Below are positions 18,133-26,998 of a DNA stretch of 64,000 nucleotides, piece by piece. The stretch is taken from assembly GCF_016862995.1 (NCBI RefSeq), contig NZ_BOOA01000010.1, positions 1 through 64,000 on the forward strand, written 5' to 3'. Every line of letters starts with the position of its first letter. The stretch's first letter is position 1. This stretch comes from Acrocarpospora phusangensis (lineage in GTDB: Bacteria; Actinomycetota; Actinomycetes; Streptosporangiales; Streptosporangiaceae). The notes under the pieces were generated by a model. The model was given only the letters and a program-made list of their open reading frames with translations. It was not told where the DNA came from and did not search any database. A program made the position numbers and the translations under genes.

Positions 18133-18917
18133 TCAGGGTGATTCGGGCTGCACAGTGAGCACGATCTTGCCGGTGGTGTGGCCCGTCTCGCCTCGCTCGT
18201 GTGCTTTGGCCACCTCTTCCAGCGGCAGCACCGTGTCGATCTTGGCGCGCAGTCTGCCCTCCTCGACCAGCGCGGCGATCGCCTTCATGCCGGCGTGGTC
18301 CGGCTCCACCAGCATGGACTCCGCGCGGATGCCCAGTTCCTCGGCCTGGGCGGTGAGCCCTTCGGCCAGATTGGACAGCACGAGCGACACGATGACACCG
18401 CCTTTCCGCAGGGTACGCAGCGAGCGCGGCCCGTAGTCGCCACCCATCGTGTCGATCACCACGTCGACGTCTCCGACCACCTCGGCGAAGTCCACGCTCC
18501 GGTAGTCGACGAGTTCGTCCGCTCCCAGGTCGCGCAGAAACTCGTGCTTGGCGGCGCTTGCCGTACCGGTGACGTGGGCTCCGAGGGCTTTGGCCAGTTG
18601 TACCGCGAGGTGGCCGACTCCGCCGGCGGCGGCGTGGATGAGTACCCGCTGTCCGGCCTCCACTCCCGCGGTGTCCACCAGCGCCTGCCACGCGGACGAA
18701 CGTACGGGCGGGTGCGGCGACGTATTCGGCGAATGCGCCGTGGCCGTACGGATAACGCAGCATGCCGAATACCTTGTCGCCCGGCTTGTAGAGCGCCGTC
18801 CCGATTCCCACGGACTCGACCACACCGGAGACGTCCCATCCGAGGATGAACGGAGGCAGACCCAGTAGGCCGCCCGTGGCGCGATGCTTCCAGTCTGTCG
18901 GGTTGACCCCGGCCGAG
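18133..18917 (-). pseudogene. Truncated and frameshifted zinc-type NADP-dependent quinone oxidoreductase
   Basis: Residues matching a quinone oxidoreductase of the MDR superfamily begin abruptly at about 18917 (AGVNPTDWKHR), so the first 30-45 residues, including the start, are missing. The frame runs through GWDVSGVVESVG and GAFAEYVAAPARTFVR to near 18695. There about 25 residues are missing and the frame changes; the nucleotide-binding part (WQALVDTAGV, HAAAGGVGHLAVQLAKALGAHV) then continues to the stop at 18133. Two independent deletions have inactivated it. Its lost 5' end coincides with that of the monooxygenase gene on the other strand. Confidence 0.8.
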
Positions 18918-19181
18918 CACCGTGACGACTTCGTCCGGGCGGCCAGGAAGACCGGGCGTGAGTCCGTCGCGAATGAGCCCGGCTCGTACCGGTTCGAAGT
19001 CATCGCGGATGAGACGGACCCGGACCTCTTCTACCTGAACGAGGTGTACGCGGACCTCGACGCGTTCAACACGCACGCCGACGGCCCCTACTTCAGCGCC
19101 TTCTTCGCCGAAGCCAGTGCGTACGCCGAGGGTCCGAAGTGGCTGATGAGAGGAACCCTCGTCGGCGACGGCGTCGCCTAG
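18846..19181 (+). pseudogene. 5'-truncated antibiotic biosynthesis monooxygenase (ABM) family gene
   Basis: From about 18911 the frame encodes HRDDFVRAARKTGRE, ANEPGSYRFEVI, LFYLNEVYADLDAFNTH and PYFSAFF, the pattern of the C-terminal three quarters of an ABM-type quinol monooxygenase. The first beta strand and start codon are missing. Codons 18846-18910 are antisense to the oxidoreductase remnant, so an ATG at 18846 would give a chimeric protein of 111 residues. It is most likely not functional, although a translated fusion cannot be excluded. Confidence 0.72.
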
Positions 19182-19193
19182 GCAGCGCTTCGA

Positions 19194-20420
19194 TCAGGAT
19201 GAGTACACGTGGTCGCTGATGAGGCGGGCCGCGCCCACCACGCCCGCGATGTCCTCCAGTTCGGACAGGACGATGGGCAGGTTTCCGGTGGCCAGCGGCA
19301 GCGACCGCCGGTAGACGACGCTCCGGATCTCGGCCAGCAGGACGTGGCCCAGCCGGGCGACGCCGCCCGCGATGATCACGAGGCCGGGGTTGAAGAAGCT
19401 GACGAGCCCGGCGAGGACCTGGCCGACGCGGCGGCCGCCGTCCCTGATCAGTTTGATGGCCACCGGGTCGCCCTGGGCGGCGGCGATGGCGACGTCCTCG
19501 GCGGAGAGTGACCCGGCGGCGGCCAGGCGTTCGGCCAGGTAGGGGGACGTCCCGCTGCGTGCGGCGGATTCCGCCTGGGCGGCCAGGGCGGAACCGCCGA
19601 AGTAGGCCTCCAGGCAGCCGTTGTTGCCGCACGGGCACAGCGGGCCGTTCTCGTCGACTCTCATGTGGCCGATGTCTCCGGCGCTGCCGGACACCCCACG
19701 GTAGATTTTGCCGTCCACCACGATGCCGCAGCCGACACCTGTGCCGATCTTGACGAGCAGGAAGTCGTTGACCTGGCGGGCCACACCGGCGTGCAGTTCC
19801 CCGAGAGCCATGATGTTGACGTCGTTGTCGAGCATCGCCGGGCAGCCGAGCTCCTGGCTGATCGTCTCCCGCAGCGGATAACGGTTCCAACCGGGCATGA
19901 TCGGCGGCACGACCGGTACGCCCTCGGCGAAGCTCACCGGCCCCGGCACGCCGATGCCGGCACCGTTGAGCTGCGTGTAGAGCCCCTGTTCCCGGAGTTT
20001 GCCGACGAGGTCGAGCACCCGGCCGAGCACCGGGGCCGGGCCGGTTCGTATGTCACACGGCTCGCTCACGTGGCCGAGCACGTTGAGTTCGCCGTCGGTG
20101 ATGGCCACGTCGACCGAGGTCGCGCCGATGTCGATGCCCGCGAACCGGGTGGCGCTCGACAACCGGACGCGGCCGGAACGGCGTCCGCCCCGCGACTCGG
20201 CGAGGCCGTCGGATTCGACCAGGCCCAGGTCGACCAGGCGGTCGAGGGCGGCGTTGAGCTTCGAGCGCGACATCCGCCAGTTGAAGGTGCCATAAGCGTG
20301 GCCGGACGGCGCGGCGGCGTCGGAGGTGAGGTCGTTGAGTTCGGCCCGCGACCGGGGTCCCTCCCGCAGGAGGCGCAGCAGGGCGGCCTGGTGCGGGTTC
20401 TCCGGCCGGTTGGTCTTCAC
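19194..20420 (-). CDS. ROK-family transcriptional regulator
   Basis: 408 residues. The winged helix at about 8-85 is followed by the sugar-kinase-fold ROK domain: GIDIGATSVDVAITD near residue 92, GIGVPGPV, the DNDVNIMALGE segment, GTGVGCGIVVDGKIYRG, and the zinc site GHM then CPCGNNGCLE. It probably represses sugar-utilisation genes and is released by a sugar. A palindrome 42 bases upstream of its own start suggests autoregulation. The secreted sugar-oxidation genes at 21029 and 23866 are the likely targets across the shared upstream region. Confidence 0.9.
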   Translation of the reverse strand: MKTNRPENPHQAALLRLLREGPRSRAELNDLTSDAAAPSGHAYGTFNWRMSRSKLNAALDRLVDLGLVESDGLAESRGGRRSGRVRLSSATRFAGIDIGATSVDVAITDGELNVLGHVSEPCDIRTGPAPVLGRVLDLVGKLREQGLYTQLNGAGIGVPGPVSFAEGVPVVPPIMPGWNRYPLRETISQELGCPAMLDNDVNIMALGELHAGVARQVNDFLLVKIGTGVGCGIVVDGKIYRGVSGSAGDIGHMRVDENGPLCPCGNNGCLEAYFGGSALAAQAESAARSGTSPYLAERLAAAGSLSAEDVAIAAAQGDPVAIKLIRDGGRRVGQVLAGLVSFFNPGLVIIAGGVARLGHVLLAEIRSVVYRRSLPLATGNLPIVLSELEDIAGVVGAARLISDHVYSS

Positions 20421-20461
20421 GTGGAGACGTTATCTCGCTGCACAATGACCGAGGAAGGGCC

Positions 20462-20477
20462 ACTTTTGTCCAAAAGT
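20462..20477. promoter_or_regulatory. Perfect palindrome, putative ROK operator
   Basis: ACTTTTG-TC-CAAAAGT is a perfect inverted repeat with 7-base arms and a 2-base spacer in an AT-rich patch. It is 42 bases upstream of the ROK gene start and about 550 bases upstream of the sugar dehydrogenase. AT-rich, T-run palindromes are typical of ROK/NagC-type sites, so it is a good operator candidate. Confidence 0.6.
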
Positions 20478-20842
20478 ACGAAACTCAAGTTAGATCAGTC
20501 GTAACATCTGGACACTTCTCCTGAAACAATTTACTCTTCGATCGCTAACGAAGCCCGGATGGCCCCAAAGCGCGGGGAGGTGGCGGTGCGAGCACAACAC
20601 CGGCTCCTGCGTCCACTCCGCGACCGCGTCCAGGCAGAACCACACGATCGCGTCTGCTTCGAAGCGCTCGAACGCGACGGCCGCCTCCCGGAGCGGCGAC
20701 GTGCCCGCCGGCCTGACGGCTTCATCGACCTCTCGGCAATCGTCATCACCGGCGACCACGCCCCCGCCGAGTCGTCATGACGACCGAATCGCCATCACCC
20801 CCCAGCCCCGGAGGTCGCCCATACCCGAGGAGATAAGCCGGT
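20478..20842. other. Intergenic stretch without a supported gene
   Basis: Short open frames occur on both strands (20559-20780 plus, 20490-20759 minus), but none has a convincing ribosome site, family match or neighbouring logic. The stretch may be eroded coding DNA. I see nothing else here. Confidence 0.4.
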
Positions 20843-20872
20843 CGGCAGGCCGGTGCGCCGACCGGCCTGCCG
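20843..20872. promoter_or_regulatory. Perfect 12-base hairpin upstream of the sugar dehydrogenase operon
   Basis: Arms CGGCAGGCCGGT and ACCGGCCTGCCG flank a 6-base loop, ending 157 bases before the dehydrogenase start. No T-run follows on either strand. It may be a terminator for transcripts entering from the left or a leader element of the operon. Confidence 0.45.
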
Positions 20873-21028
20873 GCCCCACCCGCTCACCATCCGATGAGGG
20901 TCCACGAGGCCGCTCCTGCCAGCAGGGCCGATGAGACACACGCCGACCGTCGCATCGACCCCGCCCCGGTCGAATCACCCAGGTTCCACGCAACACCGGA
21001 CACCCCCCACTGGCTCCGGAAGGAAAAG

Positions 21029-23848
21029 ATGAATCCTCGCCGCTGGCGGCTGACCGCCGCCGCCTTACTGCTCGTCTCGACGGGCGTCACGGCCACCGCC
21101 GCCCCCGCCCAGGCCCACCCCATCACCGCGACCGACTTCCAGCAGGTCACCCTCGCCAAGGGCGTGGCCGAGACGGGCGAGCCGATGTCGCTCGCGGTTC
21201 TCCCCGACCGTTCGGTCCTGCACACCGCGCGCAACGGAACCCTCCGGCGGACCGACGCCGCCGGAACCACCTCCGTCATCGCCACGCTCTCCGTCTACAC
21301 GCACGACGAGGAAGGGCTCCAGGGCGTCGCGGTCGACCCCGACTTCGCGACGAACCGGTTCATCTACCTCTACTACGCGCCGCCGCTGAGCACCCCGGCG
21401 GGCGACGCGCCCGCGACCGGCACCGCCGCCACCTGGACCACGTGGACCGGCGTGAATCGCCTGTCCCGGTTCACCCTCAACGCCAACTTCACCGTCAACA
21501 TGGCCAGCCAGGTGAACGTCCTGGACGTGCCCGCCAACCGGGGCATCTGCTGCCACGTCGGCGGTGACATGGACTTCGACGCGGCCGGCAACCTCTACCT
21601 GTCGACCGGCGACGACACCAACCCGTTCGAGTCGGCCGGCTACTCCCCGCTGGACGAGCGGACCGACCGCAACCCGGCGTACGACGCGCAGCGCAGCGCG
21701 GGCAACACCAACGACCTGCGCGGCAAGATCCTGCGTATCAAGGTGAACGCCAACGGGACGTACTCGATCCCGGCCGGCAACCTGTTCGCGCCGGGCACCG
21801 CCAACACGCGCCCCGAGATCTACGCGATGGGCTTCCGCAACCCGTTCCGGATGAGCGTCGACAAGGCCACGGGCATCGTCTACGTCGGCGACTACGGCCC
21901 CGACGCGGGTTCCACCAGTTCGACCAGGGGCCCGTCCGGCCAGGTCGAGTTCAACCGCGTCACGAGTCCCGGCAACTACGGCTGGCCGTACTGCACGGGG
22001 ACGAACACCACGACCGAGACGTACAACGAGTGGAATTTCGCCACCAACGCGACCGGGCCGAAGTTCAACTGCGCGGGCACGCCGACGAACAACTCCTTCC
22101 GCAACACCGGTCAGCCGACGCTGCCGCAGCCGCGCGCGGCGTGGATCCGCTACGCGGGTGACGCCGGTACGCCTCCCGCGTTCGGCGGCGGCAGCGAGTC
22201 GCCGATGGCCGGCCCGGTCTACCGCTACAGCGCCGCGAACACCTCGGCCACGAAGTTCCCGCAGTCGTTCGACGGCCAGTTCTTCGCCGCCGAGTTCGGC
22301 CGCGGCTGGATCAAGCCCATCCACCTGAACGCCGACGGCTCCCCGGGCACGATCGACACGTTCCCGTGGAACGGCAAGCAGGTCATGGACTCGGCCTTCG
22401 GCCCGGACGGCGCGCTGTACGTGCTCGACTACGGCACCGGCTACTTCAACGGCGACGCCAACAGCGCCCTCTACCGGTACGACTACGTCGCCGGCGGCAA
22501 CCGCGCCCCCACCGCCGTGGCCGCCGCGAACAGGACGTCGGGCGCGGCCCCGCTGGCCGTGACGTTCTCGTCGGCGGGCAGCAGCGACCCCGAAGGGGGC
22601 GCCCTCACGTACTCGTGGGCGTTCGGTGACGGCACGACGTCGACGGCGGCGAACCCGGCGAAGACGTACACGGCGAACGGCACCTACACGGCCACGCTGA
22701 CCGTGCGCGACCCGCAGGGGGCGACCGGAACCGCGAGCGTGACCATCAGCGTCGGCAACACCGCCCCGACGGTGACGGTCAACCTGCCGGCCTCCGGGCA
22801 GCTGGTGTCGTTCGGCGACAGCGTGCCGTGGAGCGTCACGGTCACCGATCCCGAGGACGGCACGATCGACTGCTCCCGGGTGACGATGGCGTACGTGCTC
22901 GGCCACGACCAGCACGCCCACCAGATCACCTCGCAGACCGGCTGCTCCGGCACGATCACCGTCCCGGTCGACGGTGAGCACGACGACGCGGCCAACATCT
23001 TCCCGATCTTCGACGCGTCCTACACCGACAACGGCGGCCTGAACGTGCACGCGCAGAACATCCTGCAGCCGCGCAAGCGCCAGGGCGAGCACTACAAGAC
23101 GTCGTCGGGCGTGTCGCAGATCACGAAGACCACCGCCGAGGGAGGCCGGACCGTCGGCGACATCCACAACGGCGACTGGATCCAGTTCGACCCCTACCGG
23201 CTGAACAACGCGACGTCGTTCACGGCCAGGGTCTCCTCGGCCGGCTCGGGCGGCACCCTCCAGTTCCGTACGGGCTCGGCCACGGGCACGATCATCGGCC
23301 AGGCGGCCGTCGCCCCGACCGGAGGCTGGGAGACGTTCGTCAACGTCACCGGCACGATCTCCGGCGCTCCCGCCGGCACCACCTCGCTCTACGTGACATT
23401 CGCCGGTACGGGCACGGGCGCCCTGTTCGACCTCGACAGCTTCACCTTCGCGACCGGCACCCCGCCGACCGGCAACGGCCGCATCACCGGCCTGGGCGGC
23501 AAGTGCCTGGACGTGCGCGGCGGCCTCAGCACCGACGGCACCCAGATCCAGATCTACACCTGCAACAACTCGGCCGCGCAGACGTGGACCCGGACAGGAC
23601 AGACCTTCCGGGCCCTCGGCAAGTGCCTCGACGTGTCCGGCGCCAGCGCCGCCGACGGCGCGAAGATCCAGCTCTACACGTGCAACAGCACCAACGCCCA
23701 GAACTGGACCGTCAACGCCGACGGCACCATCCGCAACGTCGGTTCGGCGAAATGTCTCGACGTGACGGGCAGCAACACCGCGGACAGCACCACCGTCCAG
23801 CAGATGACCTGCACAGCCGCCGCGAACCAGAGGTGGACCCTTTCCTGA
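21029..23848 (+). CDS. Secreted PQQ-type sugar dehydrogenase with PKD, CBM-like and ricin B lectin domains
   Basis: 939 residues from the ATG at 21029, which follows GGAAGGAAAAG; upstream in-frame codons lack a signal peptide. Residues 1-32 are a signal peptide (AAPAQA). Residues about 38-485 form a glucose/sorbosone dehydrogenase beta-propeller (MSLAVLPDRSVLHTARNG, DEEGLQGVAVDPDF, AMGFRNPFRMSVD). A PKD domain is at 490-575, followed by a Cys-containing beta domain at 577-695, a CBM6-like sandwich at about 700-808, and a ricin-type lectin at 816-939 with three GKCLDV...QxW repeats. It probably oxidises polysaccharide-bound or free sugars outside the cell. The next gene starts 17 bases later. 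Confidence 0.85.
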   Translation: MNPRRWRLTAAALLLVSTGVTATAAPAQAHPITATDFQQVTLAKGVAETGEPMSLAVLPDRSVLHTARNGTLRRTDAAGTTSVIATLSVYTHDEEGLQGVAVDPDFATNRFIYLYYAPPLSTPAGDAPATGTAATWTTWTGVNRLSRFTLNANFTVNMASQVNVLDVPANRGICCHVGGDMDFDAAGNLYLSTGDDTNPFESAGYSPLDERTDRNPAYDAQRSAGNTNDLRGKILRIKVNANGTYSIPAGNLFAPGTANTRPEIYAMGFRNPFRMSVDKATGIVYVGDYGPDAGSTSSTRGPSGQVEFNRVTSPGNYGWPYCTGTNTTTETYNEWNFATNATGPKFNCAGTPTNNSFRNTGQPTLPQPRAAWIRYAGDAGTPPAFGGGSESPMAGPVYRYSAANTSATKFPQSFDGQFFAAEFGRGWIKPIHLNADGSPGTIDTFPWNGKQVMDSAFGPDGALYVLDYGTGYFNGDANSALYRYDYVAGGNRAPTAVAAANRTSGAAPLAVTFSSAGSSDPEGGALTYSWAFGDGTTSTAANPAKTYTANGTYTATLTVRDPQGATGTASVTISVGNTAPTVTVNLPASGQLVSFGDSVPWSVTVTDPEDGTIDCSRVTMAYVLGHDQHAHQITSQTGCSGTITVPVDGEHDDAANIFPIFDASYTDNGGLNVHAQNILQPRKRQGEHYKTSSGVSQITKTTAEGGRTVGDIHNGDWIQFDPYRLNNATSFTARVSSAGSGGTLQFRTGSATGTIIGQAAVAPTGGWETFVNVTGTISGAPAGTTSLYVTFAGTGTGALFDLDSFTFATGTPPTGNGRITGLGGKCLDVRGGLSTDGTQIQIYTCNNSAAQTWTRTGQTFRALGKCLDVSGASAADGAKIQLYTCNSTNAQNWTVNADGTIRNVGSAKCLDVTGSNTADSTTVQQMTCTAAANQRWTLS

Positions 23849-23865
23849 CCCTCGTTGGAGGATCC

Positions 23866-25968
23866 ATGCGCAGACTGCTCACCGGCGCCGGGGCGATAGC
23901 CCTCGCCGCCTGTGCCCTGACCGCGTCCCCGGCCGAAGCCGCCGACGCGCCGTACGACGTGCTCGTCTTCTCCAAGACCGCCGGTTTCCGGCACGACTCC
24001 ATCCCGACGGGCATCCAGGCCATCCGCGACCTCGGCGCGGCCAACAGCTTCACCGTGACCGCGACCGAGGACGCGGCCGCCTTCACCACCGCGAACCTGG
24101 CCCAGTACGAGACGGTCGTGTTCCTGAGCACGACCGGAGACGTGCTGAACGCGACCCAGCAGACCGCCTTCGAGAGCTACATCCGCGGGGGCGGCGGATA
24201 TGTGGGCGTGCACGCCGCGGCCGACACCGAATACGCCTGGCCGTTCTACGGCCAGCTCGCCGGGGCCTGGTTCGTCAGCCACCCGGCGATCCAGCAGGTG
24301 ACGTCCAGGACCGAGAACCGGGCCCACCCCGCGACCGCGCACCTGCCGCAGGCGTGGACCCGGACCGACGAGCTGTACAACTACCAGACCAACCCGCGTT
24401 CGACGGCGCGGGTCCTGGCGACGCTCGACGAGTCGACGTACTCGGGCGGGTCGATGGGGTCCGACCACCCCATCACCTGGTGCAAGACCATCGACAACGG
24501 GCGCTCGTTCTACACCGGGTTCGGGCACACCCAGGCGTCGTACGCGGAGGCGGCCTTCCGTAGCCAGCTGCTCGGTGGCATCCGGTACGCCGCCAAGCGG
24601 GCCGACGCCGACTGCCGTCCCGAGACGGGGTACACCCCCCTGTACAACGGGTCCACGACCGGATGGTCGCAGTCCGGGCCCGGCAGCTTCTCCAACACCG
24701 ACGCGACGCTGTCCTCCGTCGGCGGGATGGGGCTGTTCTGGTACAACACCCGGCAGTACACGTCGTACTCGCTGAAGGCCGACTGGCGGCTGACCGGGGA
24801 CAGCAACTCGGGCATCTTCGTGGGCTTCCCCAACCCCGGCGGCGACCCCAACGTGGCCGTCAACCAGGGGTACGAGATCCAGATCGACGCCACCGACGCC
24901 GCCGATCGCACCACCGGGTCGATCTACTCGTTCAAGTCGGCGGACATCGCCGCCCGTGACGCGGCGCTCAACCCGCCCGGGGAGTGGAACACCTACGAGA
25001 TCCTCGTCGAGGGGCAGCGGATCCGGGTCTACCTCAACGGGGTGCTGATCAACGACTTCACCAACACCGACCCGAACCGGAACCTCGACGGGTACATCGG
25101 GCTCCAGAACCACGGCAGCGCCGACCAGGCGTCGTTCCGGAACGTACGGATCAAGGACTTGGGCGCTCCGCCGACCGGGGACGTGACGCTGCAGGCCGAG
25201 TCGTACACCTCGGTCAACGGGGCGTCGCCCTTCACGAAGGCCGGGGCCAACAACGGCCAGACGCTGGGGAACATCGACCCCGGCGACTGGGCGGGCTACA
25301 ACAACGTCAACGTCGGCGGCGCCACCTCGTTCCGGGCGCGGGTCGTCTCCGGTGGGCCCGGCGGCCAGCTCCAGGTCCGCACCGGCTCCCAGACCGGGAC
25401 GATCCTGGGTTCGGTCGCGGTGCCCAACACCGGCGGCTGGAACACGTTCGCCAACGTGACCACCACCCTCACCGGCGTCCCCGCCGGCAACGCCAACGTG
25501 TTCCTGACCTTCACGGGAACCGGCACCGGCCTGTTCGACGTGGACGACTTCACACTCGTCAAGTCGGGTACGCCTCCGGCGACCAACCTCGCCCTCAACA
25601 AGCCGGCGACGGCGTCGAGCGTGGAGGCGGCGCAGTACCCGGCCTCCGCGGCCGTCGACTCCTCGGCCACCACCCGGTGGTCGAGCGCCTTCTCCGACCC
25701 GCAGTGGATCCAGGTGGACCTGGGCCAGACGTACACGATCAACCGGGTACGGCTGGTCTGGGAGGCGGCCTACGGGTCGGCGTACCAGATCCAGACCTCT
25801 CCCAACGGGACGACCTGGACCACCGTACGGTCCGTGACCGGCGGGAACGGCGGTGAGGACGACAACACCGGGCTGAACAACTCGACCCGGTACGTCCGCG
25901 TCAACGGAACCGCCCGCGGGACCGCGTGGGGGTACTCGCTGTTCACCTTCGAGGTTTACGGCAGCTAG
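23866..25968 (+). CDS. Secreted ThuA / DUF1080 (3-keto-disaccharide hydrolase-type) protein with CBM6-like and F5/8C domains
   Basis: 700 residues from ATG with GGAGG upstream. After a signal peptide (1-26), residues about 27-242 are a ThuA domain (VLVFSKTAGFRHDSIP, GGGGYVGVHAAADTEYAWPFYG, HPITWCK). Residues 258-432 are a DUF1080/LamG-like domain (GYTPLYNGSTTGWSQSG, SGIFVGFP, GEWNTYEILVEGQRIRVYLNG). Residues about 438-565 are CBM6-like and 574-700 are an F5/8 type C discoidin (NLALNKPATASS). ThuA and DUF1080 proteins are linked to 3-keto-sugar processing, so with the sugar dehydrogenase 17 bases upstream it may cleave keto-glycosides produced by oxidation. The coupling is inferred from the operon. 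Confidence 0.85.
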   Translation: MRRLLTGAGAIALAACALTASPAEAADAPYDVLVFSKTAGFRHDSIPTGIQAIRDLGAANSFTVTATEDAAAFTTANLAQYETVVFLSTTGDVLNATQQTAFESYIRGGGGYVGVHAAADTEYAWPFYGQLAGAWFVSHPAIQQVTSRTENRAHPATAHLPQAWTRTDELYNYQTNPRSTARVLATLDESTYSGGSMGSDHPITWCKTIDNGRSFYTGFGHTQASYAEAAFRSQLLGGIRYAAKRADADCRPETGYTPLYNGSTTGWSQSGPGSFSNTDATLSSVGGMGLFWYNTRQYTSYSLKADWRLTGDSNSGIFVGFPNPGGDPNVAVNQGYEIQIDATDAADRTTGSIYSFKSADIAARDAALNPPGEWNTYEILVEGQRIRVYLNGVLINDFTNTDPNRNLDGYIGLQNHGSADQASFRNVRIKDLGAPPTGDVTLQAESYTSVNGASPFTKAGANNGQTLGNIDPGDWAGYNNVNVGGATSFRARVVSGGPGGQLQVRTGSQTGTILGSVAVPNTGGWNTFANVTTTLTGVPAGNANVFLTFTGTGTGLFDVDDFTLVKSGTPPATNLALNKPATASSVEAAQYPASAAVDSSATTRWSSAFSDPQWIQVDLGQTYTINRVRLVWEAAYGSAYQIQTSPNGTTWTTVRSVTGGNGGEDDNTGLNNSTRYVRVNGTARGTAWGYSLFTFEVYGS

Positions 25969-25978
25969 CAACATCGGG

Positions 25979-26013
25979 TAGTGGCCCGCCGAGGCGATCG
26001 TGGTGGGCCACTA
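25979..26013 (+). terminator. Hairpin after the ThuA gene
   Basis: Arms TAGTGGCCCGCC and GGTGGGCCACTA pair over 11 of 12 positions around an 11-base loop, 10 bases after the stop codon. It is a likely 3'-end structure for the sugar-oxidation operon. There is no strong T-run. Confidence 0.55.
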
Positions 26014-26105
26014 CCACAGCAGTCCCAGAACGATGAGGATCAGGACGGCCAGCTGAAGCCACCACTGCCACAGCGGAAGGAGGCGCCGTCTCCTGAACAC
26101 GGCGG

Positions 26106-26867
26106 TCAGCCTTCCGCGGTCAGGCCCAGGTGCCTCTCCAGCTGCGTGATGCGCCGAGTCAGCGGTTCGATCTCCTGACGCACGGCCGCGGCCAGCGCCT
26201 GCCGAACTCCCGCGGACGCCGCCGGCTGGCCCTGCCCGCTCTCGGCCCGCAGGTGGACGTAGCCCGCGAGCGCGGCGGTGACGGCGCGGCGGACCAGTTT
26301 GGGATCGGCCCCCTGACCCCGCAGCACCTGTCCCGCGACTCCGTCGGGTTCGAAGGCCAGGCCGAGGAGCAGGTGTTCGCAGCCGACGTAGTTGTGGCCG
26401 AGGGACGTCGCCTCGGTGACCGCCAGCTCCAGGGCGTTGGCCGCGGGCCCGTCCAACCGGCGCGGATCGCCCTCCGGCGAGGCGGCTTCCCGCTCCCCGG
26501 CCTCCCGGCGGGCGAGGTCACGCCCGACCTGCTCCGGCTCGATCTCCATGGCGCGGAGCACGTGAAGGGCCAGGTTGGTGCCCTCGTCCAGCATCGCGCC
26601 CAGCAGATGCCCGGTCCCCACCCCCGGCGCACCGGCGTCCCGCGCCCGCTCCACCGCCAGTTTCAGCACGGTACGCGTCCTGGCGGTGAAGTGCGCCAGA
26701 GCCCCGGCCGGTTCGCCGTCGAGATCGCCCAGAACCGTCTCCCGGATGGCGGTCACCCGCCGCACGGCCTGCTCCAGAGCCCGCTGACACACCGCCGACA
26801 CCGGCACCCCAGCCTCTTTGACCGCCTCGGCCAGCTCGTCGGGCAGGTAGACGTTGATCTTCGGCAT
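26106..26867 (-). CDS. Clp-N domain protein with N-terminal ribbon-helix-helix-like segment
   Basis: 253 residues from the ATG at 26867, preceded by GAGGAGGTG; the frame opens slightly earlier, but that start lacks a site. Residues 1-38 (PKINVYLPDELAEAVKEAGV) look like a ribbon-helix-helix DNA-binding segment. Residues about 55-195 contain two Clp-N repeats: VGTGHLLGAMLDEGTNLALHVL and YVGCEHLLLGLAFEPDGVAGQVL. A C-terminal coiled segment (VRQEIEPLTRRITQLERHL) could dimerise. There is no ATPase. It may be a regulator that reads protein-quality signals; this role is inferred. A palindrome lies 40-58 bases upstream of the start, in the gap to the divergent GNAT gene. Confidence 0.75.
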   Translation of the reverse strand: MPKINVYLPDELAEAVKEAGVPVSAVCQRALEQAVRRVTAIRETVLGDLDGEPAGALAHFTARTRTVLKLAVERARDAGAPGVGTGHLLGAMLDEGTNLALHVLRAMEIEPEQVGRDLARREAGEREAASPEGDPRRLDGPAANALELAVTEATSLGHNYVGCEHLLLGLAFEPDGVAGQVLRGQGADPKLVRRAVTAALAGYVHLRAESGQGQPAASAGVRQALAAAVRQEIEPLTRRITQLERHLGLTAEG

Positions 26868-26906
26868 TGCACACCTCCTCATGATCTTCTTTTGAGTACC
26901 CCCATG

Positions 26907-26925
26907 ATAACCCCATGAGGGTTAT
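26907..26925. promoter_or_regulatory. Palindrome between the Clp-N/RHH gene and the GNAT gene
   Basis: ATAACCC-CATGA-GGGTTAT has perfect 7-base arms with a 5-base spacer. It sits in the 131-base divergent gap, between the two probable promoters. Ribbon-helix-helix proteins normally bind short inverted or direct repeats at their own promoter, so this is a candidate autoregulatory site. Confidence 0.5.
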
Positions 26926-26998
26926 TCATGCCATGTCCTGCTCGGGTGTGAACCCCGGGTCAGGTCAGATGTGGATCATTTGGTAGGAAACGGGTTCC

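Noticed and set aside
20490-20780. Small open frames in the ROK-dehydrogenase gap on both strands
   Set aside because: No ribosome site, no family match and mutually overlapping; not called as genes.
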